From contig CAZOLJ010000056.1 in assembly GCA_964580575.1 (NCBI GenBank), forward strand, positions 1-31,427: a stretch of DNA of 31,427 nucleotides, given 5' to 3'. Positions 8,590 to 16,602 of the stretch are shown here, in pieces; the stretch's first letter is position 1; the number at the start of each line of letters is the position of its first letter. Under the pieces are notes generated by a model that saw nothing but the letters and a program-made list of their open reading frames with translations, was not told the DNA's origin and ran no database searches. The position numbers and the translations under genes were made by a program. The stretch comes from CAVPDE01 sp964580575 (lineage in GTDB: Bacteria > Desulfobacterota > DSM-4660 > Desulfatiglandales > HGW-15).

Positions 8590-9999
8590 GTGTCAGCCGA
8601 AGAAAAAAAGGCCCTATTGCAAAAAATCCCTGCTGTTGACCGTCTTCTGAACAGCCCTTTTCTTTCAGAGATTCTTCCCAAATATCCCCGCAGTCTCGTA
8701 CTGAAGGCGGTTCACCAAGTTCTCGAGGGAATCCGAAACGTCATCAAGTCAGGCCGGGGATTCGAAGAACCGCTGAGCCTCGACAGAATTTCTCAATTGG
8801 TGACCGAGAAACTGGCTCTCCTGAACCAGCCGAGTTTGAAGCCTCTGATCAATGCCACCGGCGTAGTCGTTCACACCAACCTTGGCCGATCCATACTCGC
8901 TGAAAGGGCTCTCGCAAAATTCAAGCCCCTTGCAGGCGCCTACAGCAACCTGGAATATGACCTTCAAGGGGGAGAAAGAGGAAGCCGCTATTCCCATGTG
9001 GAGGGGATTCTGAAGGAAATCACCGGCGCCGAAGCAGGAACCGTGGTCAACAACAACGCGGCCGCTGTCCTCGTTGCCTTGGATACCCTGGCCAGGGGCC
9101 GCGAGGTCGTGGTGTCCAGGGGCCAGCTTGTGGAAATCGGGGGCTCTTTCCGCATTCCGGAAGTGATGAAAAGAGGCGGCGCAAGAATGGTCGAGGTGGG
9201 GACCACCAACAAAACCCACTTGCAGGATTATGAGGAAGTCATTGGCCCTGACACAGCCCTTCTCCTCAAGGTCCACAAAAGCAATTACCATCTCATCGGC
9301 TTCACGGAGGATGTGGACACGGTCGAACTGGTGACCCTTGCTCACAAACACCATATCGCGGTCATGGAAGACCTGGGAAGCGGCTGTTTTGTGGATTTCT
9401 CCAAGTACGGTCTGGTCAAAGAGCCGACGGTGCAGGAGGTCCTTGCACAGGGCGTGGATCTTGTCACCTTTAGCGGAGACAAGTTGCTTGGAGGGCCTCA
9501 GGCAGGAATCATTCTCGGCAGAAAACCTCTCGTAGAAGCCATCCGAAAAAACCAGCTGAGCCGCGCCCTTCGAATCGACAAGCTGACGCTGTTGGCTTTG
9601 GAGGAAACTCTGAGGATTTACCGGGATGAGTCCACAGCGATCAAGGAAATCCCCACCTTACAAATGATTCTGGCGCCCTACGATCAACTCAAGAGCAAAG
9701 CCAGGCGCTTGCGCAGAATGATCGGGAAGGTCGACTCCCCGAATTTCAGCCTTCACCTTGCGGACGGCACCTCCAAAGTGGGAGGGGGTGCGCTTCCTCT
9801 GCTCGTAATCCCCACCTGTGTGATCGCCCTAGGGCCTGGCCGCCTCTCGGCCAACGCGATGGAACAGAAGTTCCGCGACTATGATCCCCCCATTGTCTCA
9901 AGGGTCGAGAAGGACCAGGTCCTTTTGGATGTACGCACGATTCAGGATGCACAGTTGACGATCGTGGCTCAGGCGATAAGAGAGTTTTCTCTCCTCTAG
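8590..9999 (+). CDS. selA: L-seryl-tRNA(Sec) selenium transferase
   Basis: PLP enzyme that converts Ser-tRNA(Sec) to Sec-tRNA(Sec) using selenophosphate, the committed step of bacterial selenocysteine synthesis. 469 aa, against about 463 for E. coli. The N-terminal tRNA-binding helices contain I-P-A-V-D-R-L-L. The core has I-N-A-T-G-V-V-V-H-T-N-L-G-R, E-Y-D-L-Q-G-G-E-R-G-S-R and the PLP lysine K298 in F-S-G-D-K-L-L-G-G-P-Q-A-G. The start is GTG with GAGGAG at 8577-8582, eight bases upstream. The next gene, 76 bases on, is catabolic and there is no selB after it, so selA appears as a single gene. A weak hairpin (CTCTAG/CTAGAG, 9994-10011) spans its stop codon. Confidence 0.96.
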   Translation: MSAEEKKALLQKIPAVDRLLNSPFLSEILPKYPRSLVLKAVHQVLEGIRNVIKSGRGFEEPLSLDRISQLVTEKLALLNQPSLKPLINATGVVVHTNLGRSILAERALAKFKPLAGAYSNLEYDLQGGERGSRYSHVEGILKEITGAEAGTVVNNNAAAVLVALDTLARGREVVVSRGQLVEIGGSFRIPEVMKRGGARMVEVGTTNKTHLQDYEEVIGPDTALLLKVHKSNYHLIGFTEDVDTVELVTLAHKHHIAVMEDLGSGCFVDFSKYGLVKEPTVQEVLAQGVDLVTFSGDKLLGGPQAGIILGRKPLVEAIRKNQLSRALRIDKLTLLALEETLRIYRDESTAIKEIPTLQMILAPYDQLKSKARRLRRMIGKVDSPNFSLHLADGTSKVGGGALPLLVIPTCVIALGPGRLSANAMEQKFRDYDPPIVSRVEKDQVLLDVRTIQDAQLTIVAQAIREFSLL

Positions 10000-10075
10000 C
10001 CTTTTCTAGAGTCTTTCCCGAACAGGGTCCTCAGCTCTTAGCAAAATAGGGGCTTTGAACCCCCGTGAGGCACGC

Positions 10076-11227
10076 ATGGAGTTTTCCTTCACCTCCGAAC
10101 AACGGATGTTCAAAGAGCAGGTCCTCCGCTTTGCCCGGAAGGAGATTGCCCCCCGCTCTCCTGATCATGACTTGAGGGGAGAGTTTGATTTCCAGTCCTT
10201 TCGAAAGCTCGGGGATTTCGGGATTCTCGGTCTCCATTTTCCGGAGGCTCTGGGCGGGAGCGGAGCGGACGTGGTCACCACGGTGCTCGCGGGCGAAGCC
10301 CTGGGTGAAGCAGGGGTGGACGGGGGGCTCACTCTGGCCTACGGAGCCCACACCTTTCTTTGCGCGGACACGATCTTTTGCCACGGCACGGACGTCCAGC
10401 GAGAGCGTTTCATCCCCAAGCTGGCTTCAGGCGAATGGATCGGATGCATGGGAATGACGGAGCCCGGTGCAGGCTCAGACGTGGCGTCCATCACGACCCG
10501 CGCTGAAAAACGGGGAGACCGTTATGTGCTCAACGGCAACAAAATGTTCATCACCAACGGGCCCATCGCCGACGTGGCGGTGGTTTATGCCAAGACGGAA
10601 AAGGACCTGAAGCACGCCGGCATGTCGGCTTTTATTGTTGAAAAGGGGACTCCGGGTTTTTCGGTGGGCAAGAATCTCATCAAAATGGGGGTCCGCAGTT
10701 CTCACACCTCTGAGCTGGTTTTCGAGGACTGCGAGATCCCGGCCCAGAACCTCATCGGGCAGGAAGGAGCCGGGTTTTTCATGGCCATGCAGACCGTGGA
10801 ATGGGACCGGAGTGCGCTCCTGGCTCCCTTTATCGGTGGCATGACCTACGTACTCAGGAAGGGCGTGGACTATTCCAGACAGCGGGTTCAATTCGGCCGG
10901 CCCATCGGCGATTTCCAGGCCATCAAACACAAGCTTGCGGACATCAAGATCTTCATCGAAGCCGCCCGGTCCCTCTGCTATCGAATCGCTTGGTGCAAGG
11001 ATCAAGGCAGACCCCTGAATCACCTGGAGGCGGCCGTGGCCAAGCTCTTCCTTGGAGACTGGAGTCTCGCTCCGGCGAATGATGCGGTGGTCCTCTTCGG
11101 CGGTTACGGGTACTGCCACGAGTACGAAGTGGAAAGGTATTTTCGGGACAGCCGGCTGGCTCCCATCGGAGGAGGGACCTCGGAGATTCAGAAAAGGATC
11201 ATCTCTAAACTCTTGCAATGGGCATGA
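10076..11227 (+). CDS. Acyl-CoA dehydrogenase, first of an adjacent pair
   Basis: FAD enzyme that inserts a 2,3-double bond into an acyl-CoA and passes electrons to ETF. 383 aa with the full three-part fold: helical N-domain, beta-domain with M-T-E-P-G-A-G-S-D and I-T-N-G, and C-domain with R-V-Q-F-G-R-P-I and the FAD-contact loop F-G-G-Y-G-Y. The C-terminal catalytic position of MCAD-type enzymes is not Glu (I-G-G-G-T-S-E-I-Q, 364-372), so the base should be at the isovaleryl/long-chain position. There the sequence is E242-W-D244-R, which by register puts Asp where Glu is usual. ATG 10076 has GTGAGG five bases upstream; an in-frame TTG at 10055 is less likely. It heads the carboxylase cluster, and the substrate is probably branched or beta-substituted (inference). 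Confidence 0.92.
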   Translation: MEFSFTSEQRMFKEQVLRFARKEIAPRSPDHDLRGEFDFQSFRKLGDFGILGLHFPEALGGSGADVVTTVLAGEALGEAGVDGGLTLAYGAHTFLCADTIFCHGTDVQRERFIPKLASGEWIGCMGMTEPGAGSDVASITTRAEKRGDRYVLNGNKMFITNGPIADVAVVYAKTEKDLKHAGMSAFIVEKGTPGFSVGKNLIKMGVRSSHTSELVFEDCEIPAQNLIGQEGAGFFMAMQTVEWDRSALLAPFIGGMTYVLRKGVDYSRQRVQFGRPIGDFQAIKHKLADIKIFIEAARSLCYRIAWCKDQGRPLNHLEAAVAKLFLGDWSLAPANDAVVLFGGYGYCHEYEVERYFRDSRLAPIGGGTSEIQKRIISKLLQWA

Positions 11228-11240
11228 CAAGGCGGAATCC

Positions 11241-12383
11241 ATGAACTTCGATTTCGGTGAAAAAGAGCTCTCCATCGCCGCGAAGATCAAAGACCTCTTG
11301 GGCCCGGACTCCAGGGATTTCCTGGTGCGTGGGGAAAGCCGTGATCTCCAGCAAACAAGGGAGACCCTGGTGCAGTGGATGAAGCGCCTGTCGCAAGTCG
11401 GCTACCTTGATCTGGGGTTCTGCGACGGAAAAAACAGTGTGCCTCTCGTGGCCACCCGCGAAAGCCTGGCCGCGCTCGCCCCTTCCCTCTTCCTGTCGGT
11501 GGAGGGGAGCACAAGGCTTTTCGGTCGTCTGATCTCTGTGTACGCCACGCCCCACCAGAAAGACGCTCTCCTTCCCGCCATCCAGGAAGGACGGCTTATC
11601 GGGGCCGTGGGTCTCTCCGAAGCCGGCATGAACATCGAGGGTTCCTTGGAGACCCTTGCGGTTCCAACAGGTTCTGGTTTCCGGGTCTCAGGTTCAAAGG
11701 GCCACGTGGTGAATGCCCCCCTTGCCGACTGGACGGCCGTGGCCGGAAAAACAAATGACCGCCTCGCCTTTTTCTTGGTCAAGGCGGACAGTGAAGGCCT
11801 CTCCATCGGATCGAGGCTCTCGACCCCTGGATATGACGGCGTCGCCATCTCTCCCCTCTCCCTCCACGACTGCCCCGTGTCTTCTGGCCAATGCCTTGGA
11901 CCTTTTGAAGACGATGAACCTCTCCGGAGAGTCCGTTCCTGGGAAGACGAAATCCTGACGGCCGCAGGCCTCGGTTTGATGCGAAGGGCTTTGGACAGCG
12001 CTTCAGAGTACGCCAGAGTGCACAAGAGCGGAGGAAGGCCCATCATTGCTTACCAGGAGATCGGTTTCAAGCTTGCCGAGATGCTCACTCTACTGCAGAC
12101 AGCCCAACTGCTGGCCTACCGAGCCGCTTGGATGTCGGAGACGGGAGATCCGGAAGCCGAGCTCCTCGGCCACTGTGCCAAGGTCTTTTGCGCCGAATCG
12201 GCTGAAAGGATCACCAGCGCTTCTATGCAGGTCCTGGGCCAACACGGCTACCGGAGAGGCCATCCCGCGGAGGAAGGTTTTCGCAACGCCAAATACTTAC
12301 AGATTGCAGGAACCTCCACCGAGATCTCGCGGATCAAAATCGGAGACGGTGTTTTGGGGAGGACTAGAAATGCCCGCGATTGA
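11241..12383 (+). CDS. Divergent acyl-CoA dehydrogenase-like protein, second of the pair
   Basis: 380 aa, starting 13 bases after the preceding dehydrogenase and ending inside the next gene. The ACAD fold is recognisable (L-S-E-A-G-M-N in place of M-T-E-P-G-A-G-S-D, then a C-domain with G-G-R-P-I-I-A-Y-Q and I-A-G-T-S-T-E-I). Several FAD and substrate motifs are eroded: the flavin-contact R-x-x-F-G is H-K-S-G-G, and the N-domain is shortened. A Glu is kept near the isovaleryl-type base position (S-W-E-D-E). Such pairs of one canonical and one degenerate ACAD recall the actinobacterial FadE heterotetramers of steroid side-chain oxidation. I infer a partner subunit rather than an independent enzyme. 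Confidence 0.85.
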   Translation: MNFDFGEKELSIAAKIKDLLGPDSRDFLVRGESRDLQQTRETLVQWMKRLSQVGYLDLGFCDGKNSVPLVATRESLAALAPSLFLSVEGSTRLFGRLISVYATPHQKDALLPAIQEGRLIGAVGLSEAGMNIEGSLETLAVPTGSGFRVSGSKGHVVNAPLADWTAVAGKTNDRLAFFLVKADSEGLSIGSRLSTPGYDGVAISPLSLHDCPVSSGQCLGPFEDDEPLRRVRSWEDEILTAAGLGLMRRALDSASEYARVHKSGGRPIIAYQEIGFKLAEMLTLLQTAQLLAYRAAWMSETGDPEAELLGHCAKVFCAESAERITSASMQVLGQHGYRRGHPAEEGFRNAKYLQIAGTSTEISRIKIGDGVLGRTRNARD

Positions 12384-13986
12384 AACAAGAATCGATACCT
12401 CCAGCCCGGAATACGTGGCGAACTACCGCGCCATGGAAAGCAGGGTGGCGGACCTCAGGAGGGAGATTGAAAAGGCACAGAATGATCGTTCGGAAAAAGC
12501 CAGGGCCCGGCTCGCGGAACAGAACAAGCTGCCCGTCCGGAAGCGCCTTGAACTCCTGCTGGACAGAAACACGCCGTTCCTTGAGATCGCCCCCTTGGCA
12601 GCCAGGGAGATGTACGACGGCAAGGTCTACGGCGCAGGAATCGTGAGCGGGATCGGCAGGGTCGAGGGCCGAGAGGTGCTTGTCCACGCCAATGACTCCA
12701 TGATCAAGGGCGGGACCATCTATCCCATGGGCGTCAAGAAGGGACTGAGAACCCAGGCCATTGCCCTGGAGAACCGCCTGCCCCTCATCTATCTTGTGGA
12801 CTCGGGCGGTGCCTTCCTGCCCCTTCAGTCCGAGATCTTTCCGGATGCCGATGACGGCGGCCGCATCTTTTACAACCAGGCGATTCTCTCCAAGAAGGGA
12901 ATCCCTCAAATCTGCGGCGTCATGGGGTTATGCACTGCCGGGGCCGCCTACATTCCCGCCATGAGCGACGACGTGGTGCATGTGAAAGGCACAGGCGCCA
13001 TCTTTCTCGGAGGCCCCCCTCTGGTCCTGGCCGCCACAGGCGAAGAAGTGACAGCCGATGAGCTCGGCGGCGCAGGGGTGCACTGCAGGGAGTCCGGGGT
13101 CTCGGATTATCTTGCCGAAGAGGACAGCCACTGCATCGAGCTGATCCGGCAAATCATTAAGAATCTGCCGCCTTCGGAGAAGACCGACATTGGGCAGCGC
13201 GAATCAAAACCCCCTCTCTATGACCCCAAAGAAATCTACGGCATCGTGCCCCAAAGCCTGGGCGTTCCCTACGACGTGCGGGAAGTCATTGCCAGGATGG
13301 TCGATGGAAGTGACTTCCTGGAATTCAAGGCCCTGTACGGGCCGACCTTGGTCTGCGGATGGGCGAACATCCATGGGTATCCGGTGGGGATCCTGGGGAA
13401 CAACGGCGTTCTCTTTTCGGACAGCTCCCTGAAAGCGACCCAGTTCATTCAGCTCTGCGACAAGCGCGGCATTCCCCTCCTCTTCCTCCAGAACATCAAC
13501 GGGTACATCATCGGCAGGCAATACGAACGAGGGGGAATCACCAAAGACGGTCACAAGATGGTGAATGCCGTGTCCACCGCCACGGTCCCGAAATTCACGG
13601 TCATCGTCGGGGCCTCTTTCGGTGCAGGCAACTACGGCATGTGCGGCAGGGCTTACGCTCCGCGCTTTCTGTGGATGTGGCCCAACGCTCAGATTGGCGT
13701 CATGGGCGGTGAACAAGCGGCCCATGTCATGATCACCGTGAAAAACGATCAGCTCGCCCGCGAAGGCAGCCCTCCTCTGCCTGAGGATTTTGTCCGTCAA
13801 ATCAAGGAACCGATCCTTGAGGCGGCCGAGCGGGAGGGAAACGCCTATTATTCCACAGCAAACCTTTGGGATGACGGAATCCTTGATCCGGCCAAGACGA
13901 GAGACGTGCTCGGTCTTGCCATCTCCGCTGCGCTGAATGCGCCGCTGAGAAGCGACCCTTACGGGTATGGGACCTTTAGAATGTAG
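12370..13986 (+). CDS. Acyl-CoA carboxylase, carboxyltransferase (beta) subunit, methylcrotonyl/geranyl-CoA type
   Basis: Transfers CO2 from biotin to an acyl-CoA. 538 aa, the length of MccB/LiuB/AtuC. The N-half crotonase-like fold has V-D-S-G-G-A-F-L-P-L-Q and F-P-D-A-D-D-G-G-R-I-F-Y-N-Q. It continues with G-L-C-T-A-G-A-A-Y-I-P-A-M, G-T-G-A-I-F-L-G-G-P-P-L-V and L-G-G-A-G-V-H-C-R-x-S-G-V. The C-half contains Q-N-I-N-G-Y-I-I-G and G-A-S-F-G-A-G-N-Y-G-M-C-G-R-A-Y. These match methylcrotonyl-CoA carboxylase better than propionyl-CoA or glutaconyl-CoA enzymes. ATG 12370 has GGGGAGG just upstream and overlaps the previous gene by 14 bases. Longer upstream frames are overlap artefacts. The exact substrate (3-methylcrotonyl, geranyl or another 3-methyl-enoyl-CoA) is undecided. 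Confidence 0.93.
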   Translation: MPAIETRIDTSSPEYVANYRAMESRVADLRREIEKAQNDRSEKARARLAEQNKLPVRKRLELLLDRNTPFLEIAPLAAREMYDGKVYGAGIVSGIGRVEGREVLVHANDSMIKGGTIYPMGVKKGLRTQAIALENRLPLIYLVDSGGAFLPLQSEIFPDADDGGRIFYNQAILSKKGIPQICGVMGLCTAGAAYIPAMSDDVVHVKGTGAIFLGGPPLVLAATGEEVTADELGGAGVHCRESGVSDYLAEEDSHCIELIRQIIKNLPPSEKTDIGQRESKPPLYDPKEIYGIVPQSLGVPYDVREVIARMVDGSDFLEFKALYGPTLVCGWANIHGYPVGILGNNGVLFSDSSLKATQFIQLCDKRGIPLLFLQNINGYIIGRQYERGGITKDGHKMVNAVSTATVPKFTVIVGASFGAGNYGMCGRAYAPRFLWMWPNAQIGVMGGEQAAHVMITVKNDQLAREGSPPLPEDFVRQIKEPILEAAEREGNAYYSTANLWDDGILDPAKTRDVLGLAISAALNAPLRSDPYGYGTFRM

Positions 13987-14032
13987 ACCGAAAAGTTTGG
14001 GGGTCTCTGTGGTGAGAAACGGTGAAGCGAAG

Positions 14033-15517
14033 ATGTTCAAGAAAGTGCTGATCGCCAACCGAGGAGAGATCGCGGTCCGGATCATGAGAACCTGCAAGGA
14101 AATGGGCCTGCGGACCGTAGCGGTCTGCTCGGAGGTGGATGCGCGGGCTCTTCATGTGCTGGAGGCGGATGAGGCCGTCTCCCTCGGAGCATCTGAACCG
14201 TCCGAGAGCTATCTCCACATCGAGAAGATCCTAGCGGCGGCCAAGAGCACAGGGGCAGAGGCGATTCATCCGGGCTATGGCTTTCTGGCCGAAAATCCTG
14301 GCTTTGCCGAAGCCTGCGAAGACTCCGGCTTGACCTTTGTGGGCCCTCCCGGACGCGTGATCCGAGACCTCGGGAACAAAACCATGGCCAGACGCATCAT
14401 GACTTCCGCAGGTGTCCCGGTCATTCCCGGCATGATGGAGGCGACTGAGGACCCGGAGCGATTGTTGCAGGAAGCAGGAACCATCGGATATCCCTTGCTG
14501 GTCAAAGCGGTGGCCGGCGGTGGCGGAAAAGGAATGCGCGTCGTCTCTGAAGAGAAGGCGATGAGGGAAGCCTGTATCTCTGCGATGAGCGAAGCACAAA
14601 AGGCTTTCGGGGACGGGTCCCTTTACATTGAAAAGCATCTGCAAACCCCCCGCCATGTGGAATTCCAAATTCTGGCGGACCAGCACAGCCGTGTGGTGCA
14701 CCTTTTCGAAAGAGAGTGTTCCATCCAGCGCAGGCACCAGAAAATCATCGAGGAGACTCCGTCTCCTGTCATGACTCCTTCCCTTCGTGAGGCCATGGGC
14801 AGGGCGGCTCTCTCCGCGGCCAAGGCCGCCGGGTACGTGAATGCAGGGACCGTGGAATTTCTTCTCGATCGCTCAGGCAAGTTCTATTTCCTGGAGGTCA
14901 ACACCCGGCTTCAGGTGGAGCATCCGATCACGGAGCTGACCACAGGACTCGATCTGGTTCGTGAGCAGCTTCACATCGCGGCAGGGGATCTCTTGAGGTT
15001 CCGTCAGGAAGACCTTTTTCAAAGGGGGCACGCCATCGAATGCCGCGTGTACGCAGAGGACCCGGAAAATTCATTTTTCCCATCCCCCGGCGTGGTGCTG
15101 CTCCATCGAGAACCGGCCGGCCCCGGGATTCGCAATGACTGCGGCATTTACGAGGGGTTCAGGGTGCCTGTGGAATACGATCCCATTATCGGCAAGGTGA
15201 TTGCTTATGGGGAGACAAGGGAAGACAGCCGGAGGCGGATGATCAGGGCTCTCGAAAACTATGCCATTCTGGGCATCCGGACCACCATTCCCTATTTGAT
15301 CGATATCCTCAAGTCGCCCGAGTTTGCCGCAGGGGACCTCTCCACCGATTTCATAGAACGCCATTTTCAAGGCTGGCGTCAAAGCATGGAATATGCCGAT
15401 CGGGCAAGGATCGCCTACGTCCTCCATGACCTGACCTCTTCCATCAAATCGTCGACACAGCAAAAAGCTCATGGCTGGCCAACGCCCTGGGAGACTTTAG
15501 GCGACTGGAGACTTTGA
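14033..15517 (+). CDS. Biotin carboxylase subunit of the acyl-CoA carboxylase
   Basis: ATP- and bicarbonate-dependent carboxylation of the biotin carrier. 494 aa. N-domain K-V-L-I-A-N-R-G-E-I-A-V-R; ATP-grasp with the glycine-rich loop A-V-A-G-G-G-G-K-G-M-R near residue 160; C-S-I-Q-R-R-H-Q-K; catalytic E-V-N-T-R-L-Q-V-E-H-P; C-domain I-E-C-R-V-Y-A-E-D-P. The protein runs past the usual 450-aa biotin carboxylase into the start of the linker seen in fused MCC alpha subunits, and stops right after P-W-x-x-L-G-D-W-R-L. The biotin domain is encoded separately after a 545-base gap. ATG 14033 is preferred. In-frame GTGs shortly upstream are possible. Confidence 0.94.
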   Translation: MFKKVLIANRGEIAVRIMRTCKEMGLRTVAVCSEVDARALHVLEADEAVSLGASEPSESYLHIEKILAAAKSTGAEAIHPGYGFLAENPGFAEACEDSGLTFVGPPGRVIRDLGNKTMARRIMTSAGVPVIPGMMEATEDPERLLQEAGTIGYPLLVKAVAGGGGKGMRVVSEEKAMREACISAMSEAQKAFGDGSLYIEKHLQTPRHVEFQILADQHSRVVHLFERECSIQRRHQKIIEETPSPVMTPSLREAMGRAALSAAKAAGYVNAGTVEFLLDRSGKFYFLEVNTRLQVEHPITELTTGLDLVREQLHIAAGDLLRFRQEDLFQRGHAIECRVYAEDPENSFFPSPGVVLLHREPAGPGIRNDCGIYEGFRVPVEYDPIIGKVIAYGETREDSRRRMIRALENYAILGIRTTIPYLIDILKSPEFAAGDLSTDFIERHFQGWRQSMEYADRARIAYVLHDLTSSIKSSTQQKAHGWPTPWETLGDWRL

Positions 15518-15531
15518 AAAACCATGAGAGC

Positions 15532-15555
15532 CCCTGCCCGCCTTTGGCGGCAGGG
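15532..15555. repeat. GC-rich hairpin
   Basis: CCCTGCCCGCC pairs with GGCGGCAGGG around a TTT loop, with one bulged base. No T-run follows on the plus strand, so it is a poor intrinsic terminator. It sits 14 bases after the biotin carboxylase stop codon and may mark the edge of the inserted element. Confidence 0.5.
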
Positions 15556-15890
15556 AAACTCGAATCTCGAAATCCGGTAACAGTTTAGCTCTTTGAAATG
15601 GATGGCGCAGGCCATGGGGGTCCCTCTAAAAACAGAAAACGAAGAGGGTGCGGGAAAGACTCTGCAGATCAGGGGCAGCGAAGGCGGGCGGCGAGGGGTC
15701 CCCGGCACCTGCCCACTGGGGATGACGTGGCGAGTTCCCCGGAAGCCCTCCGCCCGCCTCACCCATGGCCTAGAGCTTGCCATGAAGGTGTGGCGTCTTC
15801 GTTGTTCTGTTTTTAGAGGGACCCCCATGGCCTTTTTCTGTGTTTATTTCAAAGAGCTAAACTGTTACGAAATCCGAAATTCGAAACAAG
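15556..15890. repeat. Long inverted repeat, candidate non-autonomous mobile element
   Basis: The left arm (about 15556-15644) is the reverse complement of the right arm (about 15797-15887). Two blocks match perfectly: 23 bases (15577-15599 with 15846-15868) and 28 bases (15610-15637 with 15805-15832). They are joined by diverged spacers of similar length. The roughly 150-base centre holds a further pairing, GGCGGGCGG near 15682 with CCGCCCGCC near 15750. The whole could extrude as one large cruciform. No transposase is present, so it fits a MITE/REPIN-like element moved in trans (inference). Confidence 0.75.
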
Positions 15891-16010
15891 CTCAAAATTC
15901 AAATGCTCCAATGTTTAAAAGAGGGATCCAGCCCGGACAGTTTTGGTCATTTGAATTTGGGTCATTGGGTTTTGTTTCGGATTTCGTGCTTCGGATTTCG
16001 GATTTTGGCA
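15866..16010. repeat. TTCGAA/TTCGGATTTCG-type dispersed palindrome
   Basis: ACGAAATCCGAAATTCGAAACAA at the left is answered by TTTGTTTCGGATTTCGTGCTTCGGATTTCGG at 15970-16002. Inside, TTCAAATG (15898-15905) pairs with CATTTGAA near 15948. The words resemble the repeat at 271-340. It abuts and slightly overlaps the outer end of the long inverted repeat. Confidence 0.6.
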
Positions 16011-16080
16011 TTTCCACAGCTTGCCTGAAAGATTCAGGCCTAAAATCAAAACCAACTTGTGAATGGAAGGGAATCTACCG

Positions 16081-16602
16081 TTGAAATATCGTCTCAAGGT
16101 CGGTGAAGACACGTCGGACCTGGAGGTTTCCAGCACGGGGAATCCCCAAAGCCTGCGAATCACCACGGCGGACAAGGGTTTTGACGTGACGTTCCAGCGG
16201 GTTTCAGAGGATTGCCTTTGGATGGTGGTGGATGGAAAAGCCACCAAGGCTTTTGTCGCCCAGGCAGGGGAAGGAACCCTTGTGTTCCTTGCGGGACGCT
16301 CCTACCTGGTGCAGGATGCCGACCGTCTCACCGTGCAGGCTCCAAGACGCGGCGGCCATGAAGAGACTCCTAAGGATGTGACGCCGCCGATGCCTTCGGT
16401 GGTGGTGAGAATCCTTGTGAGTGAAGGAGCCGGCGTGAAAAAGGGCCAGGGGCTCATCGTGGTGACGGCGATGAAAATGGAGACCACTCTGGCGGCGCCC
16501 TTTGATGGAAGGGTGAAAAAAATCAATGCGTCGATCAACCAGAAGGTCGCCCCGGGCGACATTCTGGTTGAAATCGAAGAGGAGGTCTCGGGAAATGACT
16601 GA
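16081..16602 (+). CDS. Biotin carboxyl carrier subunit of the acyl-CoA carboxylase
   Basis: Carries CO2-biotin between the carboxylase and carboxyltransferase. 173 aa from TTG 16081, which has GGAAGGGA eight bases upstream; an ATG at 16063 (179 aa) has no such site. The first 95 or so residues are beta-rich and resemble the linker domain of MCC alpha subunits. The rest is a biotinyl domain with P-P-M-P-S, and the biotinylated lysine in T-A-M-K-M-E (Lys132 from the TTG). The family norm is A-M-K-M, which is met. It ends with P-G-D-I-L-V-E-I. It overlaps the next gene by eight bases. Biotin carboxylase plus this protein together equal the length of a fused alpha subunit (about 660 aa). Confidence 0.92.
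   Translation: MKYRLKVGEDTSDLEVSSTGNPQSLRITTADKGFDVTFQRVSEDCLWMVVDGKATKAFVAQAGEGTLVFLAGRSYLVQDADRLTVQAPRRGGHEETPKDVTPPMPSVVVRILVSEGAGVKKGQGLIVVTAMKMETTLAAPFDGRVKKINASINQKVAPGDILVEIEEEVSGND

Larger units (their letters stand above)
15518..16062. other. Non-coding, palindrome-rich insertion between biotin carboxylase and biotin carrier
   Basis: The 545 bases between two genes that belong to one enzyme carry no believable gene. A 163-aa frame across it simply reads through both arms of an inverted repeat. Three nested palindromic parts fill it: a GC-rich hairpin (15532-15555), a long inverted repeat (15556-15890) and a TTCGAA-rich palindrome (15866-16010). A small hairpin GCCTGAA-AGA-TTCAGGC lies at 16023-16039. 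Confidence 0.8.

Noticed and set aside
9994..10011. CTCTAG/CTAGAG hairpin at the end of selA as a terminator
   Set aside because: Only six base pairs, AT-rich in part, and followed by TCTTTCCC rather than a T-run; too weak to call.
10475..11290. 271-aa reverse-strand frame opposite the first acyl-CoA dehydrogenase
   Set aside because: Antisense shadow; composition typical of a reversed GC-rich coding strand.
13204..14097. 297-aa reverse-strand frame opposite the carboxyltransferase
   Set aside because: Antisense shadow of a clear enzyme gene; no motif or start signal.
271..16010. CRISPR array
   Set aside because: The repeats seen are palindromic or tandem TGGAG units without regular unique spacers, and no cas gene is present.
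15593..16084. 163-aa open frame between the biotin carboxylase and the carrier
   Set aside because: It runs straight through both arms of the long inverted repeat and the TTCGGATTTCG palindrome, has no ribosome-binding site or recognisable domain, and overlaps the carrier start.
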